64,000 nucleotides of DNA from Deltaproteobacteria bacterium (GCA_020633895.1 JACKCT010000011.1:85720-149719), one strand, 5' to 3'; shown: positions 7,001 through 16,352, counted from the stretch's first letter. A program made the numbers and translations. The notes: a model not told the origin generated them from the sequence alone.

Positions 7001-9463
7001 ATGCACCGGACGCGGCGCCTTTGGGCGTGGATGTTGGTTGTCGTGATCGCGGTGACGCTTTCGTCGTTTGCCTGCGATTCGGACGACGACGACGATGAAG
7101 CCGCCACGGACGAGGACTTGGACGGCGACGACGATTGCAAGGACGAAGTCGTCGAGTATCCCGATTATTGCGTCGACATCGAAAGCGACGATGACGACGA
7201 CACCGACGGCGATGACGACATGATTTGTAAGGATGATGCCTCCGAAACCGACGCGTTTCTCGCCATCGTCAACCCCTTCATCGGCACCGACGGCTTCGCC
7301 TGGGGCATCGGCTCCATGTCGCCGGGGCCGCTCACGCCCTTCGGCCTGGTCAAGCTCGGGCCGGACACGCAGTACGAAAATTTCTACCTGGGCTTCATCC
7401 ACTACGCCGGGTATCGCTACGCGGAAAACTTCATTCGCGGCTTCTCCCACACGCACATGCCCTCGACCGGCATCACCGACGGCGGCCACGTCAACCTGAT
7501 GCCCGTGCTGGGCATGGACGACGCCAAGGTCACGCTCGACGGCTACAAGGCGCCGTTCTCCCACGACGATGAATCGGCCTCGCCGGGTTACTACCAGGTG
7601 CGTTTGCAGGATTCGCGCATCAACGTGGAGCTGACCGCGAGCCCGCTGGTGGGCTACCATCGCTACACCTTCCCCGCCGACGGCGACGCGCCGTATGTCG
7701 TCGTCGACGCGGGCTATGCCCTCAACCGCAACGCCGCGAAGGATACCGAAATCACCATCGATCCCGAGGCCCGGGAGATCACCGGCCGCTCGATGCAGCA
7801 AGGCGGATTCTCCCGCAGCTACGGGGGCGTGACGATCTACTTCGCCGCGAAATTCGACACCGACTTCGCCGACTACGGCACGTTTGCCGACGGGGTGCGT
7901 TCGCCGGGTGCGACCACGACGACGGGCAAGGCGGCGGGGGCCTATGCGGGCTTCGCGCCGGGAACTCAAACGGCGGGGGCGCGGGTGGCGGTCTCGTTCA
8001 TCAGCGTCGAGCAGGCGCGGGCGAATCTGGCCGCCGATGCGTTCGACGATTTCGACGAAGCGCTGGACAACGCCCGGACCCTCTGGTCCGACTTCCTCCG
8101 GCAGGTGACGATCGAAGGCGGCACGCCGGAAGAACGCCGCATCTTCCGCACGGCCCAGTTCCATCTGGGTGTGCTGCCCACGCTGATGACCGAGGCCGGC
8201 GGCCTTTATCGCGGCTTCGACGGCGAGGTCCATGAGGCGACCGATTTCACGTATTACTCGGACCTGTCGCTGTGGGATACCTTCCGCACCTTCCACCCGC
8301 TCATGGCGCTCATCGACCCGGCGCGCAATCTGGATTTCATCAAATCCGGCGTGGCCATGTGGGAGCAGGGCGGCGCGTTCCCCAAATGGTCCGGCTGGCT
8401 GGGCGAAACCGACGTCATGATCGGGACGCACTACGACACGGTCGTCGCCGACGCCTATCTGAAAGGCAACGCGGGCGTGAACAATGAACTGATGCGGAAA
8501 ATCTGGCCGGGGCTCGTCGAACACGCCACCGAGTTCACCGAACCGGCCGGGCGGCCGGGCATCGAGGACTACATCAACCTGGGCTATGTCCCCCACGACA
8601 AATTCGACCAGTCCGTCTCCCGAACGCAGGAATATGCCCTCAACGACTACTGCCTGGCGCGCCTCGGATACGAGATCGGCGAAGACGAAATCGCCGACAT
8701 CCTCTACGAACGCTCCGCCAACTACAAAAACCTTTGGGACGAGCAGACGCGGTACTTCCGCCCGCGCAACGCCGACGGCTCTTGGCTCGATCCCTTCGAT
8801 CCGGGCAAGGGGCAGGAGATTTACAGCTTCCTGACCGCCACCGGCTACACCGAAGGCAACGCCCGCCACTGGCGCTGGATGGTCATGCACGACCCGGACG
8901 CCCTGATCGACCTGTTCGACAGCGACGGGCAGTTCGTCGAGCAGCTTAACGAGTTCATGGAACTGGGCATCCCCGACAGCCCGGACCTGCTGCTCGACCC
9001 CTACTACTGGCACGGCAACGAGCCGGATATGCACGCCCCGTATCTGTTCGCCTTCGCCGGGCGGCACGATCTGACCGCCGAGTGGGTGCGTTGGGTGATG
9101 GAGAACCATTACAACACCGGCCCCCTGGGTCTGGACGGCAACGACGACGGCGGCACGCTCTCGGCGTGGTACATCTTCTCGGCGCTCGGTTTCTTCCCGT
9201 TGCCGTGCACGGATATGTACGTCATCGGCAGCCCGATCTTCGACTACGCCGAAATCCCGATGGGCGAGTGCCGCCTGGCGGTCCAGGTGGAGAACGCCGG
9301 ATCGGAGAACGTCTACGTCGAGTCGGTCCGCATCAACGGGACGACCCTGACCGAGCCCTACTTCACCCATGACATGATCGCCAACGGCGGCGTCATCGAA
9401 TTCGTCATGAGTCCGACCCCGACGGCGTTCGGAACAATCACGGACGAGGACCGAATAGAATAG
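7001..9463 (+). CDS. GH92-family alpha-mannosidase lipoprotein
   Basis: An 820-residue lipoprotein with signal and lipobox (LSSFAC, Cys about residue 25), an Asp-rich linker to about residue 80, then a complete GH92 catalytic region. Family hallmarks are NPFIGTDGFAWGIG, GFSHTHMPSTGI, the HGNEPDMHAPYLF block and the acidic GNDDGGTLSAWYIFSALGF block. GH92 enzymes are Ca2+-dependent exo-alpha-mannosidases acting on N-glycans and mannans. The protein is expected at the outer membrane or cell surface. A VOC protein gene follows after 23 bases. A second GH92 lipoprotein is encoded at 30705-33216 and shares the same motifs. Confidence 0.93.
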   Translation: MHRTRRLWAWMLVVVIAVTLSSFACDSDDDDDEAATDEDLDGDDDCKDEVVEYPDYCVDIESDDDDDTDGDDDMICKDDASETDAFLAIVNPFIGTDGFAWGIGSMSPGPLTPFGLVKLGPDTQYENFYLGFIHYAGYRYAENFIRGFSHTHMPSTGITDGGHVNLMPVLGMDDAKVTLDGYKAPFSHDDESASPGYYQVRLQDSRINVELTASPLVGYHRYTFPADGDAPYVVVDAGYALNRNAAKDTEITIDPEAREITGRSMQQGGFSRSYGGVTIYFAAKFDTDFADYGTFADGVRSPGATTTTGKAAGAYAGFAPGTQTAGARVAVSFISVEQARANLAADAFDDFDEALDNARTLWSDFLRQVTIEGGTPEERRIFRTAQFHLGVLPTLMTEAGGLYRGFDGEVHEATDFTYYSDLSLWDTFRTFHPLMALIDPARNLDFIKSGVAMWEQGGAFPKWSGWLGETDVMIGTHYDTVVADAYLKGNAGVNNELMRKIWPGLVEHATEFTEPAGRPGIEDYINLGYVPHDKFDQSVSRTQEYALNDYCLARLGYEIGEDEIADILYERSANYKNLWDEQTRYFRPRNADGSWLDPFDPGKGQEIYSFLTATGYTEGNARHWRWMVMHDPDALIDLFDSDGQFVEQLNEFMELGIPDSPDLLLDPYYWHGNEPDMHAPYLFAFAGRHDLTAEWVRWVMENHYNTGPLGLDGNDDGGTLSAWYIFSALGFFPLPCTDMYVIGSPIFDYAEIPMGECRLAVQVENAGSENVYVESVRINGTTLTEPYFTHDMIANGGVIEFVMSPTPTAFGTITDEDRIE

Positions 9464-9486
9464 GCTCCCTTCGAAAGGATCGATCG

Positions 9487-9912
9487 ATGGAACAACGCTT
9501 CACGCTGGTGACGCTCGGCGTGCGGGACCTGGCCAAGAGCACGGCGTTTTTCGAAAAGCTGGGGTGGAAGCGCTCGGTCAAGGACGCGCCGGGGACGGCG
9601 TTCTTCCAGTGCGGCGGCGTGGCACTGGGTCTCTACCCTCGCGACGAATTGGCCGACGACGCGGGGGTGCCCGACGACGGACGCGGCTTCGAGGGCATCA
9701 CCATCGCTCACAATGCCCGCTCCAAGGCGGACGTGGACGCGGTGCTGGCCGAGGCCGTCGCCGCCGGCGCGACGCTCGTCAAACCGGCCCAGGACGTCTT
9801 TTGGGGCGGCTACCACGGCTACTTCGCCGACCTGGACGGCCATCTGTGGGAAGTGGCCTGGAACCCCGGTTTTCCCTTGGACGAGAACGGCGCAGTGACG
9901 CTGCCGGATTAG
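9487..9912 (+). CDS. VOC (glyoxalase/dioxygenase fold) protein
   Basis: A 141-residue protein of the vicinal oxygen chelate superfamily with two beta-alpha-beta-beta-beta repeats: FTLVTLGVRDLAKSTAFFEK at the N-terminus, the turn WGGYHGYFADLDGHLWEVAW near residues 110-130. The pattern matches small VOC proteins whose substrates are mostly unknown. A GAAAGGATC ribosome site precedes the ATG, and the gene sits 23 bases after the GH92 gene, so it may be read with it. No specific reaction is assigned. Confidence 0.8.
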   Translation: MEQRFTLVTLGVRDLAKSTAFFEKLGWKRSVKDAPGTAFFQCGGVALGLYPRDELADDAGVPDDGRGFEGITIAHNARSKADVDAVLAEAVAAGATLVKPAQDVFWGGYHGYFADLDGHLWEVAWNPGFPLDENGAVTLPD

Positions 9913-9924
9913 TTTCAACGATTG

Positions 9925-10038
9925 TCGGGTGCCACATTTTCACGACGACAAACGTCGTCGGGAAGATGTGAATTTTTCGCGCACCGCCTTCATTCACACC
10001 CTTGCCCGACTTCGTCGGCCTAAGAGTGTGGCACCCGA
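9925..10038. repeat. Family A palindromic intergenic repeat, copy 2
   Basis: Full-length copy bounded by TCGGGTGCCACA and TGTGGCACCCGA. The right arm (CACACCCTTGCCCGACTTCG...) is the reverse complement of the left arm of copy 1 with only a few changes. The left arm carries an inner ACGACGACAAACGTCGTCG hairpin. It fills the gap between the VOC and TetR genes. Confidence 0.75.
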
Positions 10039-10107
10039 TATCCTGTCTGTTATGATACTCCCCTGAAGGTTTGCATGGTCTTTGCGCCCGATGGAGATGC
10101 CCGGCTC

Positions 10108-10800
10108 ATGACGCAACGAAGCGCCGCGAAAAAACTCACGCCCAAGGGCGCCGGTCGGCGGGACGAAATCCTACGCAAGGCCACCGCCGAATTCGCCCGG
10201 CGCGGCTACCACGCCACCACCATCACCGACATCCTGGACGGCCTGAGCATCGCGCGAGGCACCTTCTACCAATACTTCGCCAACAAGCGCGCGATTTTCG
10301 AGGAAATCCTCTCCAACCTGCTGGCCCGCTTCGCCGGGTCCATCCGGCCCATCGACATCGACCATCCCACCGCCTCGCCCCGCCGCCAGTTGCACGACAA
10401 CATCGTGCGGGTGCTCAACCTGGTGCTGGAAGATCGGGCGATGGCGAAGATCGTCGTGGCCGGGGCGACGGGCATGGACCCGGAGTTCGACCTGAAGGTG
10501 GATCAGTTCACCGAGGCGGTCCGCGCGGCGATCATCCGCTCGCTGTCCAAGGGCATCGAGATGGGCCTGGTGCAGCCGGTGGACACGGAGCTGACCGCGA
10601 CGCTGGTCTTCGGCTCGGGCAAGGAGCTGGTGCGCGCGCTGGCCGATCAATCCCCCGACGCGCAAAATGTGGACGAAATCGCCGAGGCCTACATCGACCT
10701 GTTCGCGCGCGGCCTGTTCACCCCCGCCCTGCGCGACGCCCTCGACGACGACGTCGAATCCATCCTGCATACGAGTTCGGGCCGGAATCCGGTGGAGTAG
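10108..10800 (+). CDS. TetR/AcrR-family transcriptional regulator
   Basis: A 230-residue protein. Residues about 15-60 form the TetR DNA-binding domain (RRDEILRKATAEFARRGYHA, then TITDILDGLSIARGTFYQYF). The rest is an all-helical ligand-binding domain of unrecognised specificity. The start at 10108 is preferred (GGAG ten bases upstream); an in-frame ATG exists at 10075. No divergent partner is obvious: upstream is a repeat, downstream the minus-strand Asp-rich lipoprotein gene. The target is therefore unknown. Confidence 0.88.
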   Translation: MTQRSAAKKLTPKGAGRRDEILRKATAEFARRGYHATTITDILDGLSIARGTFYQYFANKRAIFEEILSNLLARFAGSIRPIDIDHPTASPRRQLHDNIVRVLNLVLEDRAMAKIVVAGATGMDPEFDLKVDQFTEAVRAAIIRSLSKGIEMGLVQPVDTELTATLVFGSGKELVRALADQSPDAQNVDEIAEAYIDLFARGLFTPALRDALDDDVESILHTSSGRNPVE

Positions 10801-10831
10801 GCGGGTGCGTTGTTGGAGACGATCACGTCCT

Positions 10832-10862
10832 GACAGAGCCGCGAACCGTAGTGAGCGGTTGG
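10832..10862. repeat. Family B intergenic repeat, short form
   Basis: The unit CAGAGCCGCGAACCGTAGTG plus AGCGGTTGG, a short hairpin-forming repeat seen at many sites in this window. It lies in the 200-base gap 10801-11003, which otherwise contains GAACAACGTACGTGACG-like remnants and no gene. Confidence 0.7.
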
Positions 10863-11003
10863 CGACGCCCCGGTACGCAACTTTCGGCGACATCGAACAA
10901 CGTACGTGACGTGCCGTCAGCGTAAACCGCTTACAACGCCAGGCTACGGCGAACGCACCGAACAGCTCTGTTTGGGGAACGTCCTCACGGTCGTCAGCGT
11001 GTT

Positions 11004-12190
11004 TTACAACGCCAGCGGAACGCACTCGAACGTGGGGAACGTCCCCGGGTCCGCGGGGGAGGCGAGGCCCATGAAGTAGGCGCCGGACCAGAGGGTGACG
11101 CCGGCGTTCATGAGGATGGAGCAGCGGGCCGCGTCCGCGTCGTCCTCGGCGTAAGGCGGTCATGCCCGCGAAGCTCGCCGCCTGCCCGGTGCGCAGATAG
11201 CCCGCCGACAGATCGAGCAGCACGTCGTAGCCCGCCGCGTCCAGCTTGTCGATGGAGATGGATTCCCACACGCCCTCGCCGCTGCCGATGGCGTTTTCCG
11301 CGATCTCCAACAGCTCTTCCATCTCCTGCCATTTCGCGCCGACCGGCGAAGCCAGCGCGTCGTTCGCGTCGTCGTAGGCCGCCGCGTTGGGCATGGCGTG
11401 GGACGTGGCGATCGCGCAGTCGAGCACATGGGCGTCGGCGCATTCGAGCAAGCCTTCCGGCGAGGACAAGCCCGGCGGCGGCACGTCGATGATCTGTTCC
11501 AGATAGCCCCGGTTATAGCCGTAGAGCAGCAGCAGCGCGTTCAGTCCGTCCTTGGCGGCCGTGATCGCCTCGGCGTCGGGTGCGTCCGCGTCTTCCAGCC
11601 GGTTGGCTGTCAATTTGGCGAGCGTTTTGAACAGCGGCTTGAGCAGGCCCCAGTCGGTCTCGTCGTCCGCCAGGCCCGCCTCCACGCCGTCCAATTTGTC
11701 GCGCAGCCACACGCCGCCGAAATAGCCGGACAGGTAGAGCGAGCCCATCAATTGCTCGGCTTCGCCCGCCCCGGCGCACGCCGTGTCCAGCGCGTCGATC
11801 GGCAGATAGCCCAGGAAGAAGTCCACCGCGTCCGCGTCGCCGACGGTGTTGCAGTAGTGGAACGCCGCCTCCATGAGGGCGTCGTCGCTCACCTCGATCG
11901 CGTCGTTTTCGAAGAACGGGTATTCGGGAATCGTGTATTCGCCTTCGAACAACTCCCGTGTCGTCGTCATCGTCCGAGCATGCCATGCCGCATCCGTCGT
12001 CGTCGCCCATGTCGTCGTCATCGTCATCGGCGGCGTCATCGTCCGACGCATTGTCATCGTCATCGGCGTCCGCGACGTCGTCGTCGGCCCCATCGTCATC
12101 GTCGTCGTCACCGCTTCCGCAGGCGACGAAAAACGACAAGCTCAGCATGATCGCGGCGAACGGCAGGCATTTGAGGTAATTAAGGCGCAT
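11004..12190 (-). pseudogene. Asp-rich lipoprotein gene with two apparent frameshifts
   Basis: From the ATG at 12190 the product has signal and lipobox (LSFFVAC) followed by a long Asp/Ala tract interrupted by GCGMACS. Near 11957 the frame must shift by one to continue into ELFEGEYTIPEYPFFENDAI and a roughly 260-residue helical domain with no recognised family. Near 11153 another one-base shift restores YAEDDADAARCSILMNAGVT and a stop at 11004-11006. Each break is explained by one extra base. The joined product would be about 395 residues. Its start overlaps the stop of the aldo/keto reductase gene by 11 bases. Consensus error and genuine decay are both possible. Confidence 0.7.
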
Positions 12191-13007
12191 CGGTCGGATC
12201 CCAGGTGCAGTGGTCGTTTTCGTTGAGCGCGTCGAGCGCCGCCATGTCCTCGGGCGATATCTCGAAGTCGTACACGGATGCGTTTTCCTCGATGCGCCCC
12301 GGATGGCTCGACTTGGGAATGCACACCACGCCGTGCTGGAGGCACCAGCGGATCATGATCTGGGCGGGGGTGCGTTCGTATCGCTTGGCGAAGGATGCCA
12401 GAGCCGGATCGCGCAGGCGAGTGCCTTTTGTCAGGGGACTGTAGGCGACCAGTTGGATGCCCTTGGATTTGCAGAATTCCATCAGTTCGCGCTGAAACAG
12501 GAAGGGGTGAAATTCGACCTGATTCGTCGCCGGGACGATGTCCGATTCGGATAGCAATTCCTCCAAGTGGCGCACCGTGTAGTTGCTCACGCCGATGGAG
12601 CGGATGCGCCCGTCCTGGTAGAGCTTCACCAGCGCCCGCCATGTCTCGCCGCGCAGATTCTGCACCGGCCAGTGGATCAGGTATTGGTCCAACGTCTCGA
12701 AACGCAGGCGCTTCATGCTCGCGTCGAAAGCGCGCATCGCCCGGTCGTAGCCGTGGTCGCTGTTCCACAACTTCGTCGTGACGAAAACCTGGTCCCGAGG
12801 CACCCCCGAGGCGCGCACGCCCTCGCCCACGTCCTTCTCGTTGCCGTACATGGCCGCCGTGTCCACGTGCCGATAGCCGAACTTCAGCGCATGCACCACC
12901 GCCTCGCGGCACTCGCCGCCGTCCGCCGCCTGGTACACGCCCAGACCCAGCAGAGGCATCGCGACGCCGTTGTTCAGCGTAACGGTGGTGGTCAGGTCGA
13001 GGGGCAT
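12180..13007 (-). CDS. Aldo/keto reductase
   Basis: A 275-residue cytosolic NADPH-dependent oxidoreductase of the AKR superfamily. The catalytic tetrad is visible: Asp in YRHVDTAAMYGNE, Tyr in the same block, Lys in FVTTKLWNSDH and His in YLIHWPVQ. The cofactor-binding end CIPKSSHPGRIEENASVYDF is typical of 2,5-diketo-gluconate-reductase-type AKRs. The start at 13007 is chosen for its GGAAGGACC ribosome site; an upstream ATG at 13037 lies inside a dispersed repeat. Substrates are probably broad aldehydes or keto acids. Confidence 0.92.
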   Translation of the reverse strand: MPLDLTTTVTLNNGVAMPLLGLGVYQAADGGECREAVVHALKFGYRHVDTAAMYGNEKDVGEGVRASGVPRDQVFVTTKLWNSDHGYDRAMRAFDASMKRLRFETLDQYLIHWPVQNLRGETWRALVKLYQDGRIRSIGVSNYTVRHLEELLSESDIVPATNQVEFHPFLFQRELMEFCKSKGIQLVAYSPLTKGTRLRDPALASFAKRYERTPAQIMIRWCLQHGVVCIPKSSHPGRIEENASVYDFEISPEDMAALDALNENDHCTWDPTDAP

Positions 13008-13032
13008 TTGTTTGGTCCTTCCATGCAAGTTT

Positions 13033-13123
13033 GTCATTCTGAGCGAAGCGAAGAATCTCTCGTTCGTTGTCGCAAGCGCTTCTGAAGAATGTACGAGAGA
13101 TCCCTCACGGTGTTCGGGATGAC
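13033..13123. repeat. Family C palindromic repeat (GTCATTCTGAG...GGGATGAC)
   Basis: An imperfect 91-base palindrome with left arm GTCATTCTGAGCGAAGCGAA and right arm CCCTCACGGTGTTCGGGATGAC around a central CGTTCGTTG/CGCTTCTGAA region. Half copies occur at 30386, 43221, 47745 and 61928. Similar REP-like palindromes are common in many bacterial genomes. It separates the aldo/keto reductase start from the next minus-strand stop. Confidence 0.8.
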
Positions 13124-13151
13124 AAAACGAAATCTACCTCCAAATCGTTCC

Positions 13152-14435
13152 CTACTCGTCCCCGTCCACGACCGCCGCATCCATCACGCACCCGCGCTCG
13201 GGCGTCATCACCAGCCGGCGGCCGTCGCCCACGTCCACTTGATAGGTCGCGTCGCTGCCGGACTGGTGGCGGGTGATCTCCTGGTCGATGGCGACACCGA
13301 CCGCCTGGGCGAGCCGATCCACCGCTAGCGCCTGATCCCAGCGATCCATGGCGCCGGTGAACATGCGCCGGGTGAGAAAGGACGAACGTACGTCGTCGTT
13401 GAATGCGTCGGTCCAGGCATCCAGCGGACTCGAATCCCGCCCCTGAGCCCGGGCCTGGGCGCCGCGAGCCAGCGCCGTCCACACCGCCAGGCGCAGACGC
13501 CCCTCCCGCTCGGCAAAATCGTCGCCCCAGACCGAATACAGCGGGAACACCAGCGGCAGCGACACCGCGTTGGACGTCGGCCGGTTCGGGTTTCGCCAGT
13601 CCAGCACGGCCAGTTCCTTGGCCCGCATCTGCTCGGCGGTCAGTTCCCGGCGCTCATACCCCCAACGCACCGCCTGATCAATCAGGCCGTTGGCGACCGC
13701 CTCCCGGGCGTTGGGCGGCGCGGCGAAGACCACCCCCAACTGCGTCAATTCGTGATCGATCATCCGAGGCAACTGGTCCACCAACGTCCGGTAATACCGA
13801 TCCGCCAGCATCATCCCCGTCGTATTCAAATCCAACTCGTAGGTGTCGAACAGCCCCTCGACGAGGTGGTGCATCTGGAGCAGACGGCGGAAGGCGGCGT
13901 TGTGGTCCCCCTCGGCCGAGGCCCGCGCCGCGTCCATCTCCAGCGCCCGCGCCAGATTCAGCAGGTCCGGCCAGTTGCGCATCGAGTGGGGACGCCTTCG
14001 GGCGTCGCGCAGGCTGTTCACATCCACCCCATGCAGCGACACCTCGCCGCCGAGCACATCGTCAATGTGGAGAAAGAGGTTGTCCAACTCGTCGCGCCAG
14101 ACGGCGAACTGGGCCATCGCCCGATCCCGGCCCGTCTCACACGGCCCGGGCACGTCCCGATCGCGGAAGATCTGGGCCAGGATGGGGCCGTTTTCGCCCA
14201 GCAGCGTTTCCAACGCGGCGGTCTGGGAGGGGGAGCGGCGGGTGTAGCGCTCGCGTTCCTGCTTGAGCAATTGGTGCTGCTTTTCCAGATCGGCCATGGA
14301 TAGCTCATCCGGCCAGGACAGCCAGGGATGCAGGTCGATTTTGAGCACGATCAAGCCGCAGAGCGCCGCGATCGCGCCGATCACGGCCAGGCGGGTCAGG
14401 AGAATCCGGTTTCTCGACGGGCGAACGATGCGCAT
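13152..14435 (-). CDS. Membrane-anchored protein of unknown function
   Basis: A 427-residue protein. An N-terminal basic stretch is followed by one transmembrane segment (about residues 12-30, LAVIGAIAALCGLIVL), then a large soluble region rich in helices with a charged, possibly coiled segment near 45-65 (MADLEKQHQLLKQERERY). No catalytic motif is recognised. The topology suggests a type II anchored periplasmic protein. The start at 14435 follows GGAGTCGAA. Its promoter region is shared with the divergent CII-like regulator gene, 123 bases away. Confidence 0.7.
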   Translation of the reverse strand: MRIVRPSRNRILLTRLAVIGAIAALCGLIVLKIDLHPWLSWPDELSMADLEKQHQLLKQERERYTRRSPSQTAALETLLGENGPILAQIFRDRDVPGPCETGRDRAMAQFAVWRDELDNLFLHIDDVLGGEVSLHGVDVNSLRDARRRPHSMRNWPDLLNLARALEMDAARASAEGDHNAAFRRLLQMHHLVEGLFDTYELDLNTTGMMLADRYYRTLVDQLPRMIDHELTQLGVVFAAPPNAREAVANGLIDQAVRWGYERRELTAEQMRAKELAVLDWRNPNRPTSNAVSLPLVFPLYSVWGDDFAEREGRLRLAVWTALARGAQARAQGRDSSPLDAWTDAFNDDVRSSFLTRRMFTGAMDRWDQALAVDRLAQAVGVAIDQEITRHQSGSDATYQVDVGDGRRLVMTPERGCVMDAAVVDGDE

Positions 14436-14558
14436 TTCGACTCCATGGAAGGGCCGCCGTTGCAGGGGCATCTGCAGGGCCGTCATTGTATACGACATTG
14501 ACAGCCCCGCGCGAGCATGCGACGAAAACCACAGTTTTGCGCACAGACGAGGAAAGCG

Positions 14559-15065
14559 ATGGCCGACGACGATCGGGAACTGTATCAGCGCCCGTCCTGG
14601 CAGGTGCTGCATCGGGTGTTTAAGCAGGTGGGCATCAAGGCGGTGGCCGCCGACCTGGGGCTGGGGTATTCCACCGTCGCCAAGTGGCAGGAGGACCCGG
14701 AGTCCCTGTCCGAATCGGGCAGCCGCAACCCCCTGGACCGGCTTGACCAGATTCGGCAGACGCTGGTCGACGCCGGGCGCCATGACGAGGCCGTCGAGCC
14801 CATCCGTTGGCTGGCCCAGCGGGCAGGGTATCGGCTGGTCAAGTCCTCCGACCTGCCCGACGACCACGACAGCCTGCTGCGCGAGGTGCTCACCCTCGCC
14901 GCGGAGTCCGGCGACGTCCAGCGCATCTTTCAGGAGGCGATCTCCGACAACATCATCACGCACGACGAGCGCGAGGCCCTGCTCAAGGAGCTGCGCGAAG
15001 CCCAGGAACAAGCCGCTCGCGTCGAACTGATCGTGCGCATCAAGAAGATCTTCGCCGAACGATAA
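14559..15065 (+). CDS. Phage CII-like regulatory protein
   Basis: A 168-residue protein. Residues about 8-50 form a helix-turn-helix (VFKQVGIKAVAADLGLGYST, then VAKWQEDPESL) like phage CII-type and YdaS-type regulators. The remaining helical part includes an acidic C-terminal coiled coil (DEREALLKELREAQEQAARV). The start at 14559 is set by GAGGAAAGCG. It lies directly upstream of efp, but efp has its own promoter at 15080-15107. No other phage gene is nearby, so it may be a domesticated regulator. Confidence 0.65.
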   Translation: MADDDRELYQRPSWQVLHRVFKQVGIKAVAADLGLGYSTVAKWQEDPESLSESGSRNPLDRLDQIRQTLVDAGRHDEAVEPIRWLAQRAGYRLVKSSDLPDDHDSLLREVLTLAAESGDVQRIFQEAISDNIITHDEREALLKELREAQEQAARVELIVRIKKIFAER

Positions 15066-15079
15066 AGGCGCGCCGCCGG

Positions 15080-15107
15080 TTGCGAATTTTCGGCCCGACG
15101 ATATAAT
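15080..15107 (+). promoter_or_regulatory. Promoter of efp
   Basis: TTGCGA (15080-15085), a 16-base spacer and a perfect TATAAT (15102-15107), 75 bases upstream of the efp start. This is a good sigma-70-type match. Confidence 0.6.
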
Positions 15108-15181
15108 CCGCCCGCGAAATCGCGCCCCCTTGTGCCCATGCGCGGCGGGCGCGGGTCCACCTTGAAGGAGCCCCGAATCTT

Positions 15182-15751
15182 ATGAGTTTCAACGCGAACC
15201 GCATTCGCGCCGGGATGGTTTTGGATATCGACGGCGAGGCGTGCAAGGTCATGGAGGCCACGCACATCACGCCCGGCAAGGGCAACGCCGTCGTCCAGAC
15301 TAAGATGCGCAACCTCAAGAGCGGCATCCAGTTCGAAAAGCGCTTCCGCGCCGTCGAGCAGGTCGACCGGGCCATCCTCTCCGAGCGGCTGATGGAGTTC
15401 CTCTACGCCGAGGGCGACATCTATCACTTCATGGACACCGAGAGCTTCGAGCAGATCGCCATCAACTCGGAGACCCTGGGCTCGGACGTGATCGACTGGC
15501 TCACCGAGAACATGAAAGTGACCATGCTCTTTTACGACACGGACATCGTCGGCGCCTCGGTTGAAAAGCACCTGATCCTGCGCATCACCGACACCGCCCC
15601 CCAGCTCAAGGGCGCCACCGCCACCAACTCGCCCAAGCCGGCGACGTTGGAAAACGGCGTGGTGGTCAACGTGCCGCCGTTCATCGAGTCCGGCGAAATG
15701 ATTAAAGTGGACACGGAAACGCGCAGCTACGTGGAGCGCTATCGCGAGTAA
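15182..15751 (+). CDS. efp: Translation elongation factor P
   Basis: A 189-residue protein of normal EF-P length with the three beta-barrel domains. It opens MSFNANRIRAGMVLDIDGEA, carries the modification-loop lysine K33 in THITPGKGNAV, and ends in the oligonucleotide-binding-like domain 3 (GVVVNVPPFIESGEMIKVDT). EF-P binds the ribosome between P and E sites and relieves stalling at polyproline. K33 is the usual site for lysylation or similar modification, but no modification enzyme gene is present here. It is preceded by a strong promoter. Confidence 0.97.
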   Translation: MSFNANRIRAGMVLDIDGEACKVMEATHITPGKGNAVVQTKMRNLKSGIQFEKRFRAVEQVDRAILSERLMEFLYAEGDIYHFMDTESFEQIAINSETLGSDVIDWLTENMKVTMLFYDTDIVGASVEKHLILRITDTAPQLKGATATNSPKPATLENGVVVNVPPFIESGEMIKVDTETRSYVERYRE

Positions 15752-15814
15752 GGGCGCGCGGGCCCGTCAAGTCCGGCGCTGTCGAATCCCTCTTTGCCCA
15801 CAGGAGGTTCCCCC

Positions 15815-16249
15815 ATGGAACCGATGCACGCCGTTCATCTCTTTCTCGTCCTGGCGCTCGCCGGGGTCGCCGGCACGATGGCGTTTATCGAACGGGGCAA
15901 GCTCTCGGGCAAGGCGGAGGATCTGCGTCGTGTCGCCGAGGCCAACGGACGCCTCGCCAAGGCGGCCATGGCGCCGCTGGTGCTGCTGATCTTTCTGACG
16001 GGCATCGCGCTGACGGTGCAGGTGGTCAAGGCCGGGGGCATGGTCGGGATGCATCACGCGAAGCTGACGCTGGGGCTGCTGACCGTCGGCGGCCTGGGGC
16101 ACATCAACGCGATGCTCATCCTGCGCGGCATGCGCGCCGGCGACCCGGAGCAGCTTAAGAAATACAACGGCAAGCTGCGCCTGGGCTGGGGCCTGTTCGG
16201 CCTGGCCGTCGCCACCTTCCTGCTCGGCATCATGTACTTCCACCGCTAG
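15815..16249 (+). CDS. Small polytopic inner-membrane protein
   Basis: A 144-residue protein with four hydrophobic segments, near residues 4-24, 48-72, 79-99 and 121-141. A histidine pair (GMHHAKL) sits before the third segment. The four-helix layout resembles small DUF2269/CopD-like membrane proteins, but this is not certain. The start at 15815 is set by a near-perfect AGGAGG site. It follows efp by 63 bases on the same strand. Confidence 0.7.
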   Translation: MEPMHAVHLFLVLALAGVAGTMAFIERGKLSGKAEDLRRVAEANGRLAKAAMAPLVLLIFLTGIALTVQVVKAGGMVGMHHAKLTLGLLTVGGLGHINAMLILRGMRAGDPEQLKKYNGKLRLGWGLFGLAVATFLLGIMYFHR

Positions 16250-16283
16250 GGGGGTAGTCGCGACGGGCTGCACGCTCCCGCCC

Positions 16284-16330
16284 CGGGTACCACACTTTCT
16301 CAACGACGCCGTCGGCGGGAAGGTGTGAAT
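16284..16330. repeat. Family A repeat, half element
   Basis: A single arm, CGGGTACCACACTTTCTCAA...GGGAAGGTGTGAAT, with an inner GACGCCGTCGGCG hairpin. The second inverted arm is missing. A family B unit follows after about 20 bases. Confidence 0.65.
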
Positions 16331-16352
16331 CTTCAGAGCCGCCTCCGACCCA

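Noticed and set aside
6923-9370. An 815-codon minus-strand open frame
   Set aside because: It lies exactly antisense to the GH92 gene, whose motifs are unmistakable. Long antisense frames are expected at this GC content.
14517-15065. Evidence for a prophage from the CII-like regulator
   Set aside because: No integrase, structural, lysis or replication phage gene lies nearby; efp and metabolic genes flank it directly.
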